From positions 62,001-126,000 of the forward strand of contig JACAER010000022.1 in the NCBI GenBank assembly GCA_013388745.1: a stretch of DNA of 64,000 nt, written 5' to 3'. The notes under the pieces were generated by a model. That model did not search any database, was not told the DNA's origin, and saw only the letters and a program-made list of their open reading frames with translations. This document shows positions 18,220 to 26,684 of this stretch, one piece after another (positions within the stretch are counted from its first letter, which is position 1; every line of letters starts with the position of its first letter). A program made the translations under genes and the position numbers. Source of the stretch: Chloroflexota bacterium (GTDB lineage Bacteria; Chloroflexota; Anaerolineae; Aggregatilineales; Phototrophicaceae).

Positions 18220-18735
18220 ATGAAACAGCAGCCTCAACAAGCTGGCCGGCCCAGCACCACTACCCTGATTATCGGGGTCGTCGTTGTACTCGTCGTGCTA
18301 TTTATCGGCAGCCGTCTCTTGGGCGGCGGCGCCGCCGATGCCGCGCCCACCAACACGCCGCCGCCGACAGCCGAAGCCCAGACCGAACAGGACAACAGTG
18401 ACGACCGCCTGAATCTGGGCGCTGTCGTTGTGGCCGAAAACGTGAATCGTGATGGCTGCGCGGTGGACGTGACGGATCGTTTTGACGACGACGCCACGAT
18501 TTACGCCGTGCTGCAAGACAGCGCCATGCCCGAAGGCACAGTGATCTTTGCGCGCCTGTATCGCGACGATGTTGCGGTTGAGGACAGTGACGAGCTGACC
18601 GCGCCCCAGGATTACACCAACGTTTGCGTCAATTTCGCCTTCGACTCCGCAGACGGCTGGCAGTCGGGCAGCTACGAAGTCGAATTTTTCGTCAACGGCA
18701 ACCCGTATCAATCGGCGACGTTTAGCGTGCGCTAG
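18220..18735 (+). CDS. Membrane-anchored protein of unknown function
   Basis: 171 residues. A short Gln-rich cytoplasmic tip is followed by one strongly hydrophobic helix (LIIGVVVVLVVLFIGSRLLG), a Pro/Thr-rich linker (NTPPPTAEAQ) and a ~110-residue extracellular beta-rich domain with two cysteines. AAGGGAG precedes the ATG at a normal distance. The domain (AVLQDSAMPEGTVIFARLYRD, then GSYEVEFFVNGN) resembles extracytoplasmic beta-sandwich modules, but I recognise no named family. It is 11 bases upstream of another single-helix protein, probably co-transcribed. Confidence 0.75.
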   Translation: MKQQPQQAGRPSTTTLIIGVVVVLVVLFIGSRLLGGGAADAAPTNTPPPTAEAQTEQDNSDDRLNLGAVVVAENVNRDGCAVDVTDRFDDDATIYAVLQDSAMPEGTVIFARLYRDDVAVEDSDELTAPQDYTNVCVNFAFDSADGWQSGSYEVEFFVNGNPYQSATFSVR

Positions 18736-18746
18736 GAGCATAAGCT

Positions 18747-19403
18747 ATGGACGGCACTACTTTGCTATTGGTGGCGATTATTGTGGTCGCGGCGCTGTTT
18801 TTGCTGCCGCGTCTGCTGGGGCGTGGCGGCGCCCAGCGCGTCGATTACAGCCGGCCCGGCGGCGAACGCCCGCGCGTGGACAGCCCCGACATCGATAGTC
18901 GCGGCGCTATCGGTGGACGCCCCGACGCCCCCAGTGCCCACCGCGATGCCGGCCCGGAGCGTCCACAGGTAGACAGCCCGGATGTGGACAGCCGCGGCGG
19001 TTTTGGCCGCGATCGCCCCAACGAGGAACGCGAACGCGGCGCGGCCACCCGTGACCGCGACGAAGGCGGACGCATCGGCGCGCGCCTGAGCGGTTCAGAT
19101 GCGCCAGCGCAGCGCGAAGACGACAAACCCGACAAAAAAGGCGGCAGCGCCGGCGATCTGGGGGCCGTCTTCAGCCAGCGCGCGCAGGACGACGATCCCG
19201 CGCGCCGGGCGCAGCCGCGCGCCGCGCGCGAACGCGACGACGATGAGCCGGGCGGCGGGCGTATCGCCCCGCGCGTCAACCGCGAACGCGATCAGGACCC
19301 AGGCGACGACGAACCGCGCCGCCGTGCCTCCGGCGACGAACGCCCCAGCGCCGATGACCCGGATGTCGAGAGTCGCGGCGGCTTCGGGCGCGATAAAGGC
19401 TAA
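18747..19403 (+). CDS. Single-helix membrane protein with charged disordered repeat tail
   Basis: 218 residues. An N-terminal helix (LLLVAIIVVAALFLLPRLLG) is followed by about 190 residues rich in Arg, Asp, Gly and Pro with no hydrophobic core, so probably disordered. A segment of the type RPxVDSPDxDSRGGFGRD occurs three times (about residues 44, 71 and 200), the last as the C-terminus. AGGAG overlaps the stop of the preceding gene. Function unknown; tails like this can bind nucleic acid or polysaccharide, or scaffold other proteins. Confidence 0.75.
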   Translation: MDGTTLLLVAIIVVAALFLLPRLLGRGGAQRVDYSRPGGERPRVDSPDIDSRGAIGGRPDAPSAHRDAGPERPQVDSPDVDSRGGFGRDRPNEERERGAATRDRDEGGRIGARLSGSDAPAQREDDKPDKKGGSAGDLGAVFSQRAQDDDPARRAQPRAARERDDDEPGGGRIAPRVNRERDQDPGDDEPRRRASGDERPSADDPDVESRGGFGRDKG

Positions 19404-19475
19404 AGCAAGTTTTCAGTCGTCCGTGTTCAGTTTTCAGGTGGGATATACGCCTGAGCTGCATATTTCTGTGATCTG

Positions 19476-19502
19476 AACCCCGTAAGGCAGCCTTACGGGG
19501 TT
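19476..19502. other. Near-perfect palindrome
   Basis: A 13-base arm AACCCCGTAAGGC, one central base and the exact complement. As RNA it would be a 12-bp hairpin with a 3-base loop, 73 bases after the 18747 gene. No T-run follows on either strand. It may be a terminator of unusual type, an mRNA-stabilising hairpin, or a protein-binding site. Confidence 0.6.
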
Positions 19503-19625
19503 CATTACGCCCGCGTAAAAATTCTGCCAATATCAGCCTGAATCTTACGAACGTAATGGGCACTGGCTGCTTTTTTCCTTACTATGGGAATACCTCTATT
19601 CGGTATATCCATAAGGAGAAACCTA

Positions 19626-20675
19626 TTGCTCGATCTACGTACCATTCGTTTGGGACACATCTGGTCGGCGGCAGACCTGAGCCAGATCAGCCCACACCTC
19701 AACAAAATCGCCTTTATTGTCTGCCACAAAGACGAACCCGCTAAATTCCTGTGGCGCGTCCTATGGTATCTGCCCGCCGACAGCCCGATCATTGTCGTCA
19801 CCAACTGCCCGGAAACCGAATTTGACACGCTGCGCGCCGAAGTGCGCGAGCACCTCCCGCAGCACCAGCATATCCGGCTTATCCATCAGAAAGACCCCTG
19901 CATCGCCGATTATCTGCGCAGACAGAATGTGATGCATATCCTGGGTGATGACGGCCGCGTTGTGAATGGCAAAGGCGAAGGCATGTATATCGGCACGCTG
20001 TTGGCAGCCGCGCTGGGCAGTGCGCGGCATGTCGCTTTTTATGACGCCGATAACCATGCTCCCTCAACCCTGTTGGCGTATACGCTGGCGCTGGCGCGGC
20101 TGTTTTCTCTGCCGCGCAAAACCCCGCTGCACAATGTGCGCATCTGCTGGCCGTCCAAGCCCGATATGACCCACAGCGAAGGCACACTGCACGACAATCT
20201 GGGGCGCTGTACGCGCGTGGTTTCGCCGCTGTTCGACAGGCTGATTGCCGACTGGTTTGGCGGCCAGCGCCCGACCGTGATTTCGTCTAACGCCGGCGAA
20301 CAAGCGCTGACCATGACCGCTGCCAGAGCGCTGCGCTTTGCCAGCGGCTATGCTGTCGAAACCTTTCACCTGATAGAACTGCTCTTTAAGGGTCATCAGG
20401 GCAAAACGGTGCGTGTCGATCAATATCTTTCGCAGACACCCTTCTTTCACACCAAAAAAGACCACGAACATATCAACCGCATGATTGCCAGCAGTCTGGG
20501 GGCCTTTATGGCCTTTCGCGAACATTTGCCGCACGACCTGCTGGACAAAATCGACTGGATCGAAGCCGAGATCGGGATGACGGCGCGCCTGCCGCGTCTG
20601 TACCCGCCTATCGGCGCGCTGGATTTAGCGACACTCGACATCCGGCCTTATGCTCTGGCGGCTTCGCGGGCCTAA
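19626..20675 (+). CDS. mpgS: Mannosyl-3-phosphoglycerate synthase
   Basis: 349 residues from TTG 19626, chosen because AAGGAGA (19613-19619) lies six bases upstream; an ATG at 19584 is in frame but has no site. Family GT81 signatures are clear: AFIVCHKDEPAKFL, LIHQKDPCIADYL, VNGKGEGMYIGTLLA, the metal/nucleotide-sugar motif VAFYDADNHAPST, and SSNAGEQALT followed by SGYAVETFHL. It transfers mannose from GDP-mannose to 3-phosphoglycerate, the first step to the compatible solute mannosylglycerate. No MPG phosphatase is encoded next to it or as a fused domain, so the second enzyme must lie elsewhere. Confidence 0.9.
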   Translation: MLDLRTIRLGHIWSAADLSQISPHLNKIAFIVCHKDEPAKFLWRVLWYLPADSPIIVVTNCPETEFDTLRAEVREHLPQHQHIRLIHQKDPCIADYLRRQNVMHILGDDGRVVNGKGEGMYIGTLLAAALGSARHVAFYDADNHAPSTLLAYTLALARLFSLPRKTPLHNVRICWPSKPDMTHSEGTLHDNLGRCTRVVSPLFDRLIADWFGGQRPTVISSNAGEQALTMTAARALRFASGYAVETFHLIELLFKGHQGKTVRVDQYLSQTPFFHTKKDHEHINRMIASSLGAFMAFREHLPHDLLDKIDWIEAEIGMTARLPRLYPPIGALDLATLDIRPYALAASRA

Positions 20676-20747
20676 ACGCTTTGCGGCCTTTGTGAAACCG
20701 TCTACAATTAGCTGGCAAAGACCATCTTCAAGCAGGAGCTGCTCAGG

Positions 20748-21392
20748 ATGTCTACGACTCCGACTTGTGTGATCGTTGGCGCGGGCACAGGCGTGAGCAT
20801 GGGCGTGGCACGCCGCTTCGCGCGCGAGGGCTTTCGGCTGGGGCTGATGCGCCGCCGCGTTGACCAACTGCAAATCAGCGGGTTGGGCGATGTACAGGTG
20901 TTTTCGGGCGATGCGGGCGACCCCGATTCGATCAAACGCGCTTTTGAGCATGTGTTCGCGCGTTTGGGGCGCGTCGATGTGCTGGTGTACAACGCGGCGG
21001 CGGGACGGCAAACGCTGCCGTCGCTGTTGGAGCCGGAAGCGCTGCTGGCGGATTTCCGCGTGAACGTGATGGGCGCGCTGGCCTGTGCGCAGCAGGTGAT
21101 CCCCCATATGCGCACGATGCAGGGTGGGACAATCCTGCTGACCGGCGGCGGGCTGGCGCTGAATCCGCGCGCCCAGTTCGCCTCGCTGGCGCTGGGCAAG
21201 GCGGGGCTGCGCAGCCTGGCGTTCAGCCTGGCGGAGGAATTGGAAGCCGACGGCATCCATGTAGCGACAGTGACAATTGCCGGATTTGTGCAGGCCGGCA
21301 CACATTTTGACCCCGACCTGATCGCCGAACACTACTGGCAGTTACACACGCAGAAACGCGGCAGTTGGGAGCGCGAAATCGTCTACCGGTGA
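20748..21392 (+). CDS. Short-chain dehydrogenase/reductase family protein, atypical active site
   Basis: 214 residues with a Rossmann fold: dinucleotide loop VGAGTGVSMGVARRFA, FSGDAGDPDSIKRAF, VLVYNAAAG (NNAG equivalent) and a central VNVMGALACAQ. The usual YxxxK catalytic pair reads LALGK, so the lysine is kept but the tyrosine is leucine. Cofactor binding looks intact, while normal proton-relay chemistry is doubtful. A terminator follows eight bases after the stop codon. Confidence 0.85.
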   Translation: MSTTPTCVIVGAGTGVSMGVARRFAREGFRLGLMRRRVDQLQISGLGDVQVFSGDAGDPDSIKRAFEHVFARLGRVDVLVYNAAAGRQTLPSLLEPEALLADFRVNVMGALACAQQVIPHMRTMQGGTILLTGGGLALNPRAQFASLALGKAGLRSLAFSLAEELEADGIHVATVTIAGFVQAGTHFDPDLIAEHYWQLHTQKRGSWEREIVYR

Positions 21393-21399
21393 GCGCAAA

Positions 21400-21426
21400 A
21401 GCACCCCCACTCTGCGTGGGGGTGCT
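21400..21426 (+). terminator. Rho-independent terminator
   Basis: An 11-bp stem AGCACCCCCAC / GTGGGGGTGCT with a 5-base loop and a CGTTTGTT tail, placed between the SDR gene and the convergent gene ending at 21445. It may serve both. Confidence 0.88.
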
Positions 21427-21444
21427 CGTTTGTTGGTGGCGCTT

Positions 21445-22773
21445 TTAACCGCGCTGCCACGTGCCATACTCCGATGTCATGGTATCGCTGGTAGGATCAT
21501 ACACCCAGCTATAGGTGAAGTTGTAGCTGCTGCCGCTGCTGTCGTAGCAGTAGAACACGCCGCTGCTGCTCGTCAGGCTGTTGCCGCTGGCCGTGGCCTG
21601 GACGTTTCCCAGGCCGCCGTAGAGCGGCCTGCCCGCACTATCTGTCCCACAGATCGATGCGCCATCGTCATAGTATTCGATGTTGTATTGGCCGCCACCC
21701 AGCGCTGTGATGACGATGGTCTGAAAACTGCCGTCGAGATCAATACCCGTCCATACCCCGGCGAACACATCCCCTTCTGGCGCGGGAGGCAGCGGCGCGG
21801 CAGGCACGGGCGCGGCGGCTTCGGTGTTGAAAGCCTGCGGTTCGCCTGGCGGGCTGCTGGCGCTCAGGTTTTCGTCCAGTTCGACGCTGGTGGATTCGCC
21901 CGCCGGGATAACGACGGTCTGATCCTGCGCAGTCACGGCGGCCTGGCCTTCCAGCACACTGATGGTCATGGTCTGGCCCGGCTGCGCCTGTAAAAAGGCC
22001 GTCGAGCCGAGTGTGATACCCACACCGTTAATGCGCAGTTCAATCGGGATAGGAAGCTGCGGGCTGCGGATCACGATGCCGCTTTCGGGCGCTTCGGCGC
22101 AGGCGCTGTCGCCGACGGCAGAGCGGAAATAGAAGGCCTGCATGGGTGCGAAAGGCGTGAAATCGTCCGGGACGACGGCCAGAGTCATCACGTCGCCTTC
22201 GATGCTCAGCAGCGAGGCCGAAAGCCAGCCGCGGAAGGTGCCGCTTATGCCGTAGACCCAATCGCCCGCTTCGCTGCGCCCGACCAGCGTGATAGCACTG
22301 TCGGCGGCCAGCGTCGTGATCACCGCGTAGTTGGTAGAAGGCCCCGCGCGCAGGTTCATGCCGCTGGGATTGCTGGCGCTCAGGCGGACGCCGCCCTGCG
22401 CCGCGTCAGTGATGGCGACATCGCCCAGCACCAGAATCGCGACGTTCTGGCCGGGCAGTGTATCGGGCAGATTGGCCTGCACCTGTATCAGCGCCAGCCC
22501 CCAGACATCCGGCAGCAGCATCCCTGCCGTTTGCAGCGAGATCACGCCGGCAATGTCGGCGATGTCGCCGGGGGCTTGCAAGCGCACAGCGGGATTGTTC
22601 ACTTCAACCGACAGCAGCTCATGGCCGTAGCAGAGCTGGTTGCGCTGGGTGGCGGCGCACAGGTCGTCCAGCGACTCTAAAGCGGTTTGTACCAGTGTAG
22701 GGCAGTCGGCGGCTTGTTGAGCAGCGGATACGACCATGACCGCCATGAGCAGCAGGCTCGTGAGCAGTTTCAT
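21445..22773 (-). CDS. Secreted protein with bacterial SH3 domain
   Basis: 442 residues. A signal peptide (LLTSLLLMAVMVVSAAQQA) precedes a domain with several Cys, then an SH3b module at about residues 135-190 (GMNLRAGPSTNYAVITTLAADS...GWLSASLL), a region resembling FecR-type repeats (VLEGQAAVTAQDQTVVIPAGEST), a Pro/Ala linker and a C-terminal beta domain (FAGVWTGIDLDGSFQTIVI). GGAG precedes the ATG. Probably binds cell-wall or exopolymer outside the membrane; no catalytic motif is seen. Confidence 0.8.
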   Translation of the reverse strand: MKLLTSLLLMAVMVVSAAQQAADCPTLVQTALESLDDLCAATQRNQLCYGHELLSVEVNNPAVRLQAPGDIADIAGVISLQTAGMLLPDVWGLALIQVQANLPDTLPGQNVAILVLGDVAITDAAQGGVRLSASNPSGMNLRAGPSTNYAVITTLAADSAITLVGRSEAGDWVYGISGTFRGWLSASLLSIEGDVMTLAVVPDDFTPFAPMQAFYFRSAVGDSACAEAPESGIVIRSPQLPIPIELRINGVGITLGSTAFLQAQPGQTMTISVLEGQAAVTAQDQTVVIPAGESTSVELDENLSASSPPGEPQAFNTEAAAPVPAAPLPPAPEGDVFAGVWTGIDLDGSFQTIVITALGGGQYNIEYYDDGASICGTDSAGRPLYGGLGNVQATASGNSLTSSSGVFYCYDSSGSSYNFTYSWVYDPTSDTMTSEYGTWQRG

Positions 22774-22855
22774 GACGTTCTCCTTGTAATTAAACCATGC
22801 TTCAATTATATACCCAACGACCGGTTGGACTGATACCGCTTATGCCGCAAAAAAA

Positions 22856-22878
22856 CGCCCCCGTGTGCGGCGGGGGCG
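22856..22878 (-). terminator. Rho-independent terminator of the SPFH gene
   Basis: An 8-bp stem CGCCCCCG / CGGGGGCG with a 7-base loop, followed on the minus strand by seven T (22855-22849). It is 43 bases after the stop codon at 22921. Confidence 0.9.
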
Positions 22879-22920
22879 CTGCTCTACTGAGCACTGAAAA
22901 CTGACGACTGTCCACTGGCC

Positions 22921-23787
22921 TTAGGCCGAGTCGTGCTCAGTCTCGCGCGGCAGCCCGTTCAGCTTGTCGAAGCTGACATAGATGCGGGCGTTAGCGGTGC
23001 GCGCCAGTTCGGCCAGCGTGTGCAGTTCGAGAATGCGCAGCAGCGCCGGGTGTTCGCTGTAGGCCTGCGCCGCCTGCTGGCGTTGGCGCAGGGATTCGAT
23101 TTCGGCCTGCGTCTTGATGCGCTGCGCTTCGGCGTCGGCCTGCGCGCTTTGCTGCAACGCACGCGCCTGGGCTTCGGCTTCCAGATCACGCACGGCGGCC
23201 CGCGCCTGGGCGTCGATGCGCTGCGTTTCGGCGCGGGTGCGCGCTTCGACCAACTGCGCTTCGCTCATGCGCTCGGCGGCCAGCACGCGATTCATGATCT
23301 CCTGCAAGTTGCCGGGAAAGATCAGATCCTTGACATCGGCGCGCAAAATACTGACGCCGTAGCCCGCCGCCGCGCTCAGCACATCGCGCTGGATGTCTTC
23401 GCTCAGCCGGTTGCGGTTGGTCAGAATGTCTTCCAGCGTCATCGACGCCAGCGAACGGCGCGCGGCCAACTGCACATCGCTGTAGAGGCGGTCGGCGTAG
23501 TTTTCGACCTGATGCAGCGCGGCGCGGGCATCGCTGACGCGAAACTGCACGACGATCGACACGCGCAGCGCCACCTTGTCGGCGGTCAGGATTTCCTGCC
23601 CTTTGATGGTCAGGTCGCGCTCGCGCATATCGACCAGCACGATTTCGACCTTTTTGCGGATGCGCACGCCCAGCACATATTCGCGCGGGATAGCGTAGCG
23701 CCCGGCTTCGAGCACTTTCGTCAGCACACCGTCTTCATAATACAGCCCACGATGCGTATCCTTGATTAGCACGTACTTCTGCGCCAT
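22921..23787 (-). CDS. SPFH / band 7 domain protein (slipin-like)
   Basis: 288 residues. The SPFH domain spans about 15-180 (VDMRERDLTIKGQEILTADKVALRV, then RRSLASMTLEDILTNRNRL and GYGVSILRADVKDL). A long Ala/Glu/Arg coiled coil follows at about 190-250 (RAETQRIDAQARAAVRDLEAEA is its core). Unlike most stomatin or slipin proteins there is no N-terminal membrane helix: the protein begins MAQKYVLIKDTHRGLYYEDG. AAGGAGG precedes the ATG. Family members oligomerise at membranes and organise proteases or lipid domains; this one may be peripheral or soluble. Confidence 0.9.
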   Translation of the reverse strand: MAQKYVLIKDTHRGLYYEDGVLTKVLEAGRYAIPREYVLGVRIRKKVEIVLVDMRERDLTIKGQEILTADKVALRVSIVVQFRVSDARAALHQVENYADRLYSDVQLAARRSLASMTLEDILTNRNRLSEDIQRDVLSAAAGYGVSILRADVKDLIFPGNLQEIMNRVLAAERMSEAQLVEARTRAETQRIDAQARAAVRDLEAEAQARALQQSAQADAEAQRIKTQAEIESLRQRQQAAQAYSEHPALLRILELHTLAELARTANARIYVSFDKLNGLPRETEHDSA

Positions 23788-24130
23788 ACCCCTCCTTACA
23801 ATAAAAGGTCAAAAGCCCCGAAGCACGGCCGAGATGAAGGATGGCATCCTCAGATTAGGAGTCTGAGAAATCCTGTCAGGATTTCAGTCCGGTTTGCGAA
23901 ACCACTTCTTGCCTGCCGGGGCTGAGTCTGATGATAGGGGATTTTTGGGCAGGTGTCAACCCCTTGTGACCCTTTGTGGACTTTAAAAGAGCCGCATCGG
24001 GGCAAACGTCGGTCGGTCGTTTGAGAAGCGTCAAGTAGGGACGGCGCGTGACGATGCCGGTTCCATCCCGACGACAGCCAACGAGTTTGTTGGATTTGTT
24101 TCGAGGCCTTACTATAGCCGCAGCAGAGCA
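23788..24130. other. Intergenic region between SPFH and M20 genes
   Basis: About 340 bases. It holds the promoter side of the SPFH gene on the minus strand and the first copy of a 51-base dispersed repeat at 24050-24100, just past the M20 stop codon. No further gene or RNA family was recognised. Confidence 0.5.
24050..24100 (-). repeat. 51-nt dispersed repeat, copy 1
   Basis: Same length and orientation as 50026-50076. The first eight bases match, the next eight mostly differ, and the last 35 match at 34 positions. The conserved part includes CCAACGAGTTTGTTGG, an imperfect inverted repeat. Both copies start within 31 bases of the stop codon of a minus-strand gene, suggesting a 3'-end RNA structure or small mobile repeat. 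Confidence 0.7.
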
Positions 24131-25279
24131 TCACTCGAACTGCCAGTCCTTCAGCATCGCGGCGATGAGCGCGGCGCGGCGCGACAGGCTGTTGAGCACC
24201 ACATGCTCATGCACGGCGTGCAGCCCATCGCCCGCTGGCCCCAGCCCGTCGAGTGTCGGGATGCCCATGTGGGCGGTGAAGTTGCCGTCGCTGCCGCCGC
24301 CGCTGCTGTCTTCACGGATCGTCAGCCCTTGTTTTTCGCCGATAGCCTTGCACTGCGCATAGGTCTTGTTCATCAGCGCGTTGCGTTCCATCGGCCCGCG
24401 CGCATGACCAGGCGTGATCGTCAGTTTGGCGCCCGGCAAGTAGGGCTGCAAGTTCTGAATGCGCTGGCTGATATCGGCGTAGGCGTCGGCGCGCAGCGTG
24501 CGCACATCGACTTTGGCGTGCGCTTCGGCGGGGATGACGTTGGTGGCGATGCCGCCGCTGACAACCGTCACCGACACCGATGTGCCGCTGCGCAAGTCGT
24601 TCATTTCCTGCAATTTGAGCGTTTGATAGGCCAGTTCGACGACGGCGTTGATGCCTTTTTCCGGCGCGTTGCCGGCGTGGCTGGCCCGGCCTTCGACCTG
24701 AATCGTGAAATTGGCGACGCCTTTACGCGAGGTCTTGAGCGCTTCATCCTGTGTGGCCGGCTCCATCACCAGCACCAGCCCGCACTGCGGCGCGACAGCG
24801 GCGATGACGGGTTCGGAATACACGCTGCCGACTTCTTCGTCGCTGGTCATCAACACCCAGATCGGGCGCGGCGGCAGTTCACCGCGCTGTGCCAGCCCTT
24901 TGATGGCCGAAAGCGCGATGGTGATGCCGCCTTTCATGTCGATAGCGCCGGGGCCGAACAAACGGCCTTCGTCGTCAATGCGCACGGGACGTTCGGCCAG
25001 CGTGCCGATCGGCCACACGGTGTCGATATGAATCAGGAACAGGATCGGCTTGCCGGGCGCGTTTTCGTGCCATTTCGCCAGCAAAAAGTCGCCGACCTGC
25101 TGCTGCGGGTAGCGCGTGACCGACGACGCGCCCAGCGCACGAAACTGGCTTTCCATAAAATTGCCCAGCGCATCGACATGGGCTTTGGCCGTCGTGCCCG
25201 ACTCGTAGTTGACGAGCGTGGTGAGCAGATCGACCATTTCCTGGCGGCGGTCTTGAAAATAGGGGAACAGTTGGGACAT
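24131..25279 (-). CDS. M20 family metallopeptidase (carboxypeptidase G2-like)
   Basis: 382 residues, no signal peptide. Metal site residues appear in order: LIHIDTVWP (His), FGPGAIDMKGG (bridging Asp), SDEEVGS (catalytic Glu pair), VMEPAT and the C-terminal HEHV (His). A dimerisation domain lies between (FTIQVEGRASHAGNAPEKG). This pattern is closest to glutamate carboxypeptidase/ArgE-DapE-like di-zinc enzymes that release C-terminal amino acids from small peptides or folates. A lipoprotein gene lies 62 bases upstream on the same strand. Confidence 0.92.
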   Translation of the reverse strand: MSQLFPYFQDRRQEMVDLLTTLVNYESGTTAKAHVDALGNFMESQFRALGASSVTRYPQQQVGDFLLAKWHENAPGKPILFLIHIDTVWPIGTLAERPVRIDDEGRLFGPGAIDMKGGITIALSAIKGLAQRGELPPRPIWVLMTSDEEVGSVYSEPVIAAVAPQCGLVLVMEPATQDEALKTSRKGVANFTIQVEGRASHAGNAPEKGINAVVELAYQTLKLQEMNDLRSGTSVSVTVVSGGIATNVIPAEAHAKVDVRTLRADAYADISQRIQNLQPYLPGAKLTITPGHARGPMERNALMNKTYAQCKAIGEKQGLTIREDSSGGGSDGNFTAHMGIPTLDGLGPAGDGLHAVHEHVVLNSLSRRAALIAAMLKDWQFE

Positions 25280-25341
25280 GTTGTGGACTCATCCTCGCTT
25301 ATATGAGAGCAAACGATCAGCATCCAAAATCAATTACGACC

Positions 25342-26649
25342 TCAAAACGGGCACAGGCTTTGCGCGCTGTAGGTCGGGCTGCGGCTGCCGTAGCGGTTGA
25401 GCAGGTCGAGCGCTTCGGGGCGCGCGCGCACGACGTTGATAACTTCCTGACAGGCCGTGCGCAGATTGTTGGTGACTTGCAGTGTGTTCCAGAAGGTCTG
25501 CGCCATCGTGACGAAGACCGGCGCGCTGTTGGCGTCTGGGAACAGCGCTGTGATGTCCTGCAAGACGGCCAAACGCTGCTCATTTTCGGTGTAGGCATAG
25601 GCCAGCAGCAGGCGGTAGAGCGCGTAACTTTGCAAAATGGCGGGTTCGTCGTTGAACCAGTAGCGCAGCGGTTGTCCGGCGTCCAGCGCCAGCAAATACA
25701 GCGGCACGGCGGCGTTCATGTCCAGCCGGATAAAAGCGCGGTCGGCCTCATGCACTACCTGAATGCGGTAGCGCGGCGGATCAAGCTGGATGATCGACAG
25801 CACGTACAGGCCGCCGTCCCAATCGTAGATGTGCGTGCCCGTGCGCAGCGGGCCGGTCTCAGCCGTGCCGTCGTTTTCCAACTGGACGACGATTTCCGAG
25901 ACCTGATCGCTGTCAATTTCGACCAGCGTAGGCGGCGCATCGCTGGTCAGCGCGCCGGCCAGCAGGCTGACGAAACGCCCCAACCGCGCGCTCCAGGTGA
26001 TGACCTGCGTGCTGTACACGCACGTCTCGTCCTCGTCGCAGATGTTGGCGGCGTACATGATTTCCGGCAGACCGTCGTTGTTCATGTCGCCCAGATGCAT
26101 AAGCTGCGGCGCATCGCTGCCGCCCGGCGCGGCCTGGTAACGCAGCGAATAAGCGCTGTTGGCGCACACATACAGCAGCAGACTGCCGCCGCTTTCGGGC
26201 GCGACGAAGCTCAACAGCACATCCGGCACGCCTTCGCCGCTGAAATCATAATCGGCACGCACAAAGCCGCTGGTCCCCAGGGCATTCCAGCCGCGCAGCG
26301 CATCTTCCAGCGCGGCGGGGCTGCCGCCAGCGTTTAAAAAAGCGCCGATTGCGGCGTTGAGGTTGGCGGGGGCGGCGGCAGGCACAGTGGGCACAACGCC
26401 GCTGGCCGGGCAGGCGGCGTAATTGGGCGTGGCCGTGGGCAGGCTGGCGAGCGCCACGGCAGTGGCCGGGTTGGCGACGCCGCTGCCATCCAGCCGCAGA
26501 CCGCTGGCTTCGGGCAGCGCGCCTTCCAGCACACGCCCCGGCGTCACCGTCGGGAAGACGATGCCGGGCGCGGTGGGCGCCATGCCAGCAGGCTCACAGG
26601 CGGCGCACACTAGCGCCAGCAGCAGAAGGGCGTACAATTTTGGGAGCAT
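25342..26649 (-). CDS. Lipoprotein with VCBS/FG-GAP-like repeats
   Basis: 435 residues from ATG 26649. The signal peptide ends in the lipobox LVCAAC, so the mature protein is probably lipid-anchored at cysteine. A Pro/Thr linker is followed by a domain with motifs DYDFSGEGVPDVLLSF and HLGDMNNDGLPEIMYA, resembling calcium-binding FG-GAP/VCBS blades, then an alpha-helical C-terminal region. It is divergent from the GNAT gene at 26685, sharing a 35-base promoter region. Function unknown; probably binds ligand on the cell surface. Confidence 0.8.
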   Translation of the reverse strand: MLPKLYALLLLALVCAACEPAGMAPTAPGIVFPTVTPGRVLEGALPEASGLRLDGSGVANPATAVALASLPTATPNYAACPASGVVPTVPAAAPANLNAAIGAFLNAGGSPAALEDALRGWNALGTSGFVRADYDFSGEGVPDVLLSFVAPESGGSLLLYVCANSAYSLRYQAAPGGSDAPQLMHLGDMNNDGLPEIMYAANICDEDETCVYSTQVITWSARLGRFVSLLAGALTSDAPPTLVEIDSDQVSEIVVQLENDGTAETGPLRTGTHIYDWDGGLYVLSIIQLDPPRYRIQVVHEADRAFIRLDMNAAVPLYLLALDAGQPLRYWFNDEPAILQSYALYRLLLAYAYTENEQRLAVLQDITALFPDANSAPVFVTMAQTFWNTLQVTNNLRTACQEVINVVRARPEALDLLNRYGSRSPTYSAQSLCPF

Positions 26650-26684
26650 GAACACAGTATAGTCGTGGAGCGCGCTGAATCAAG

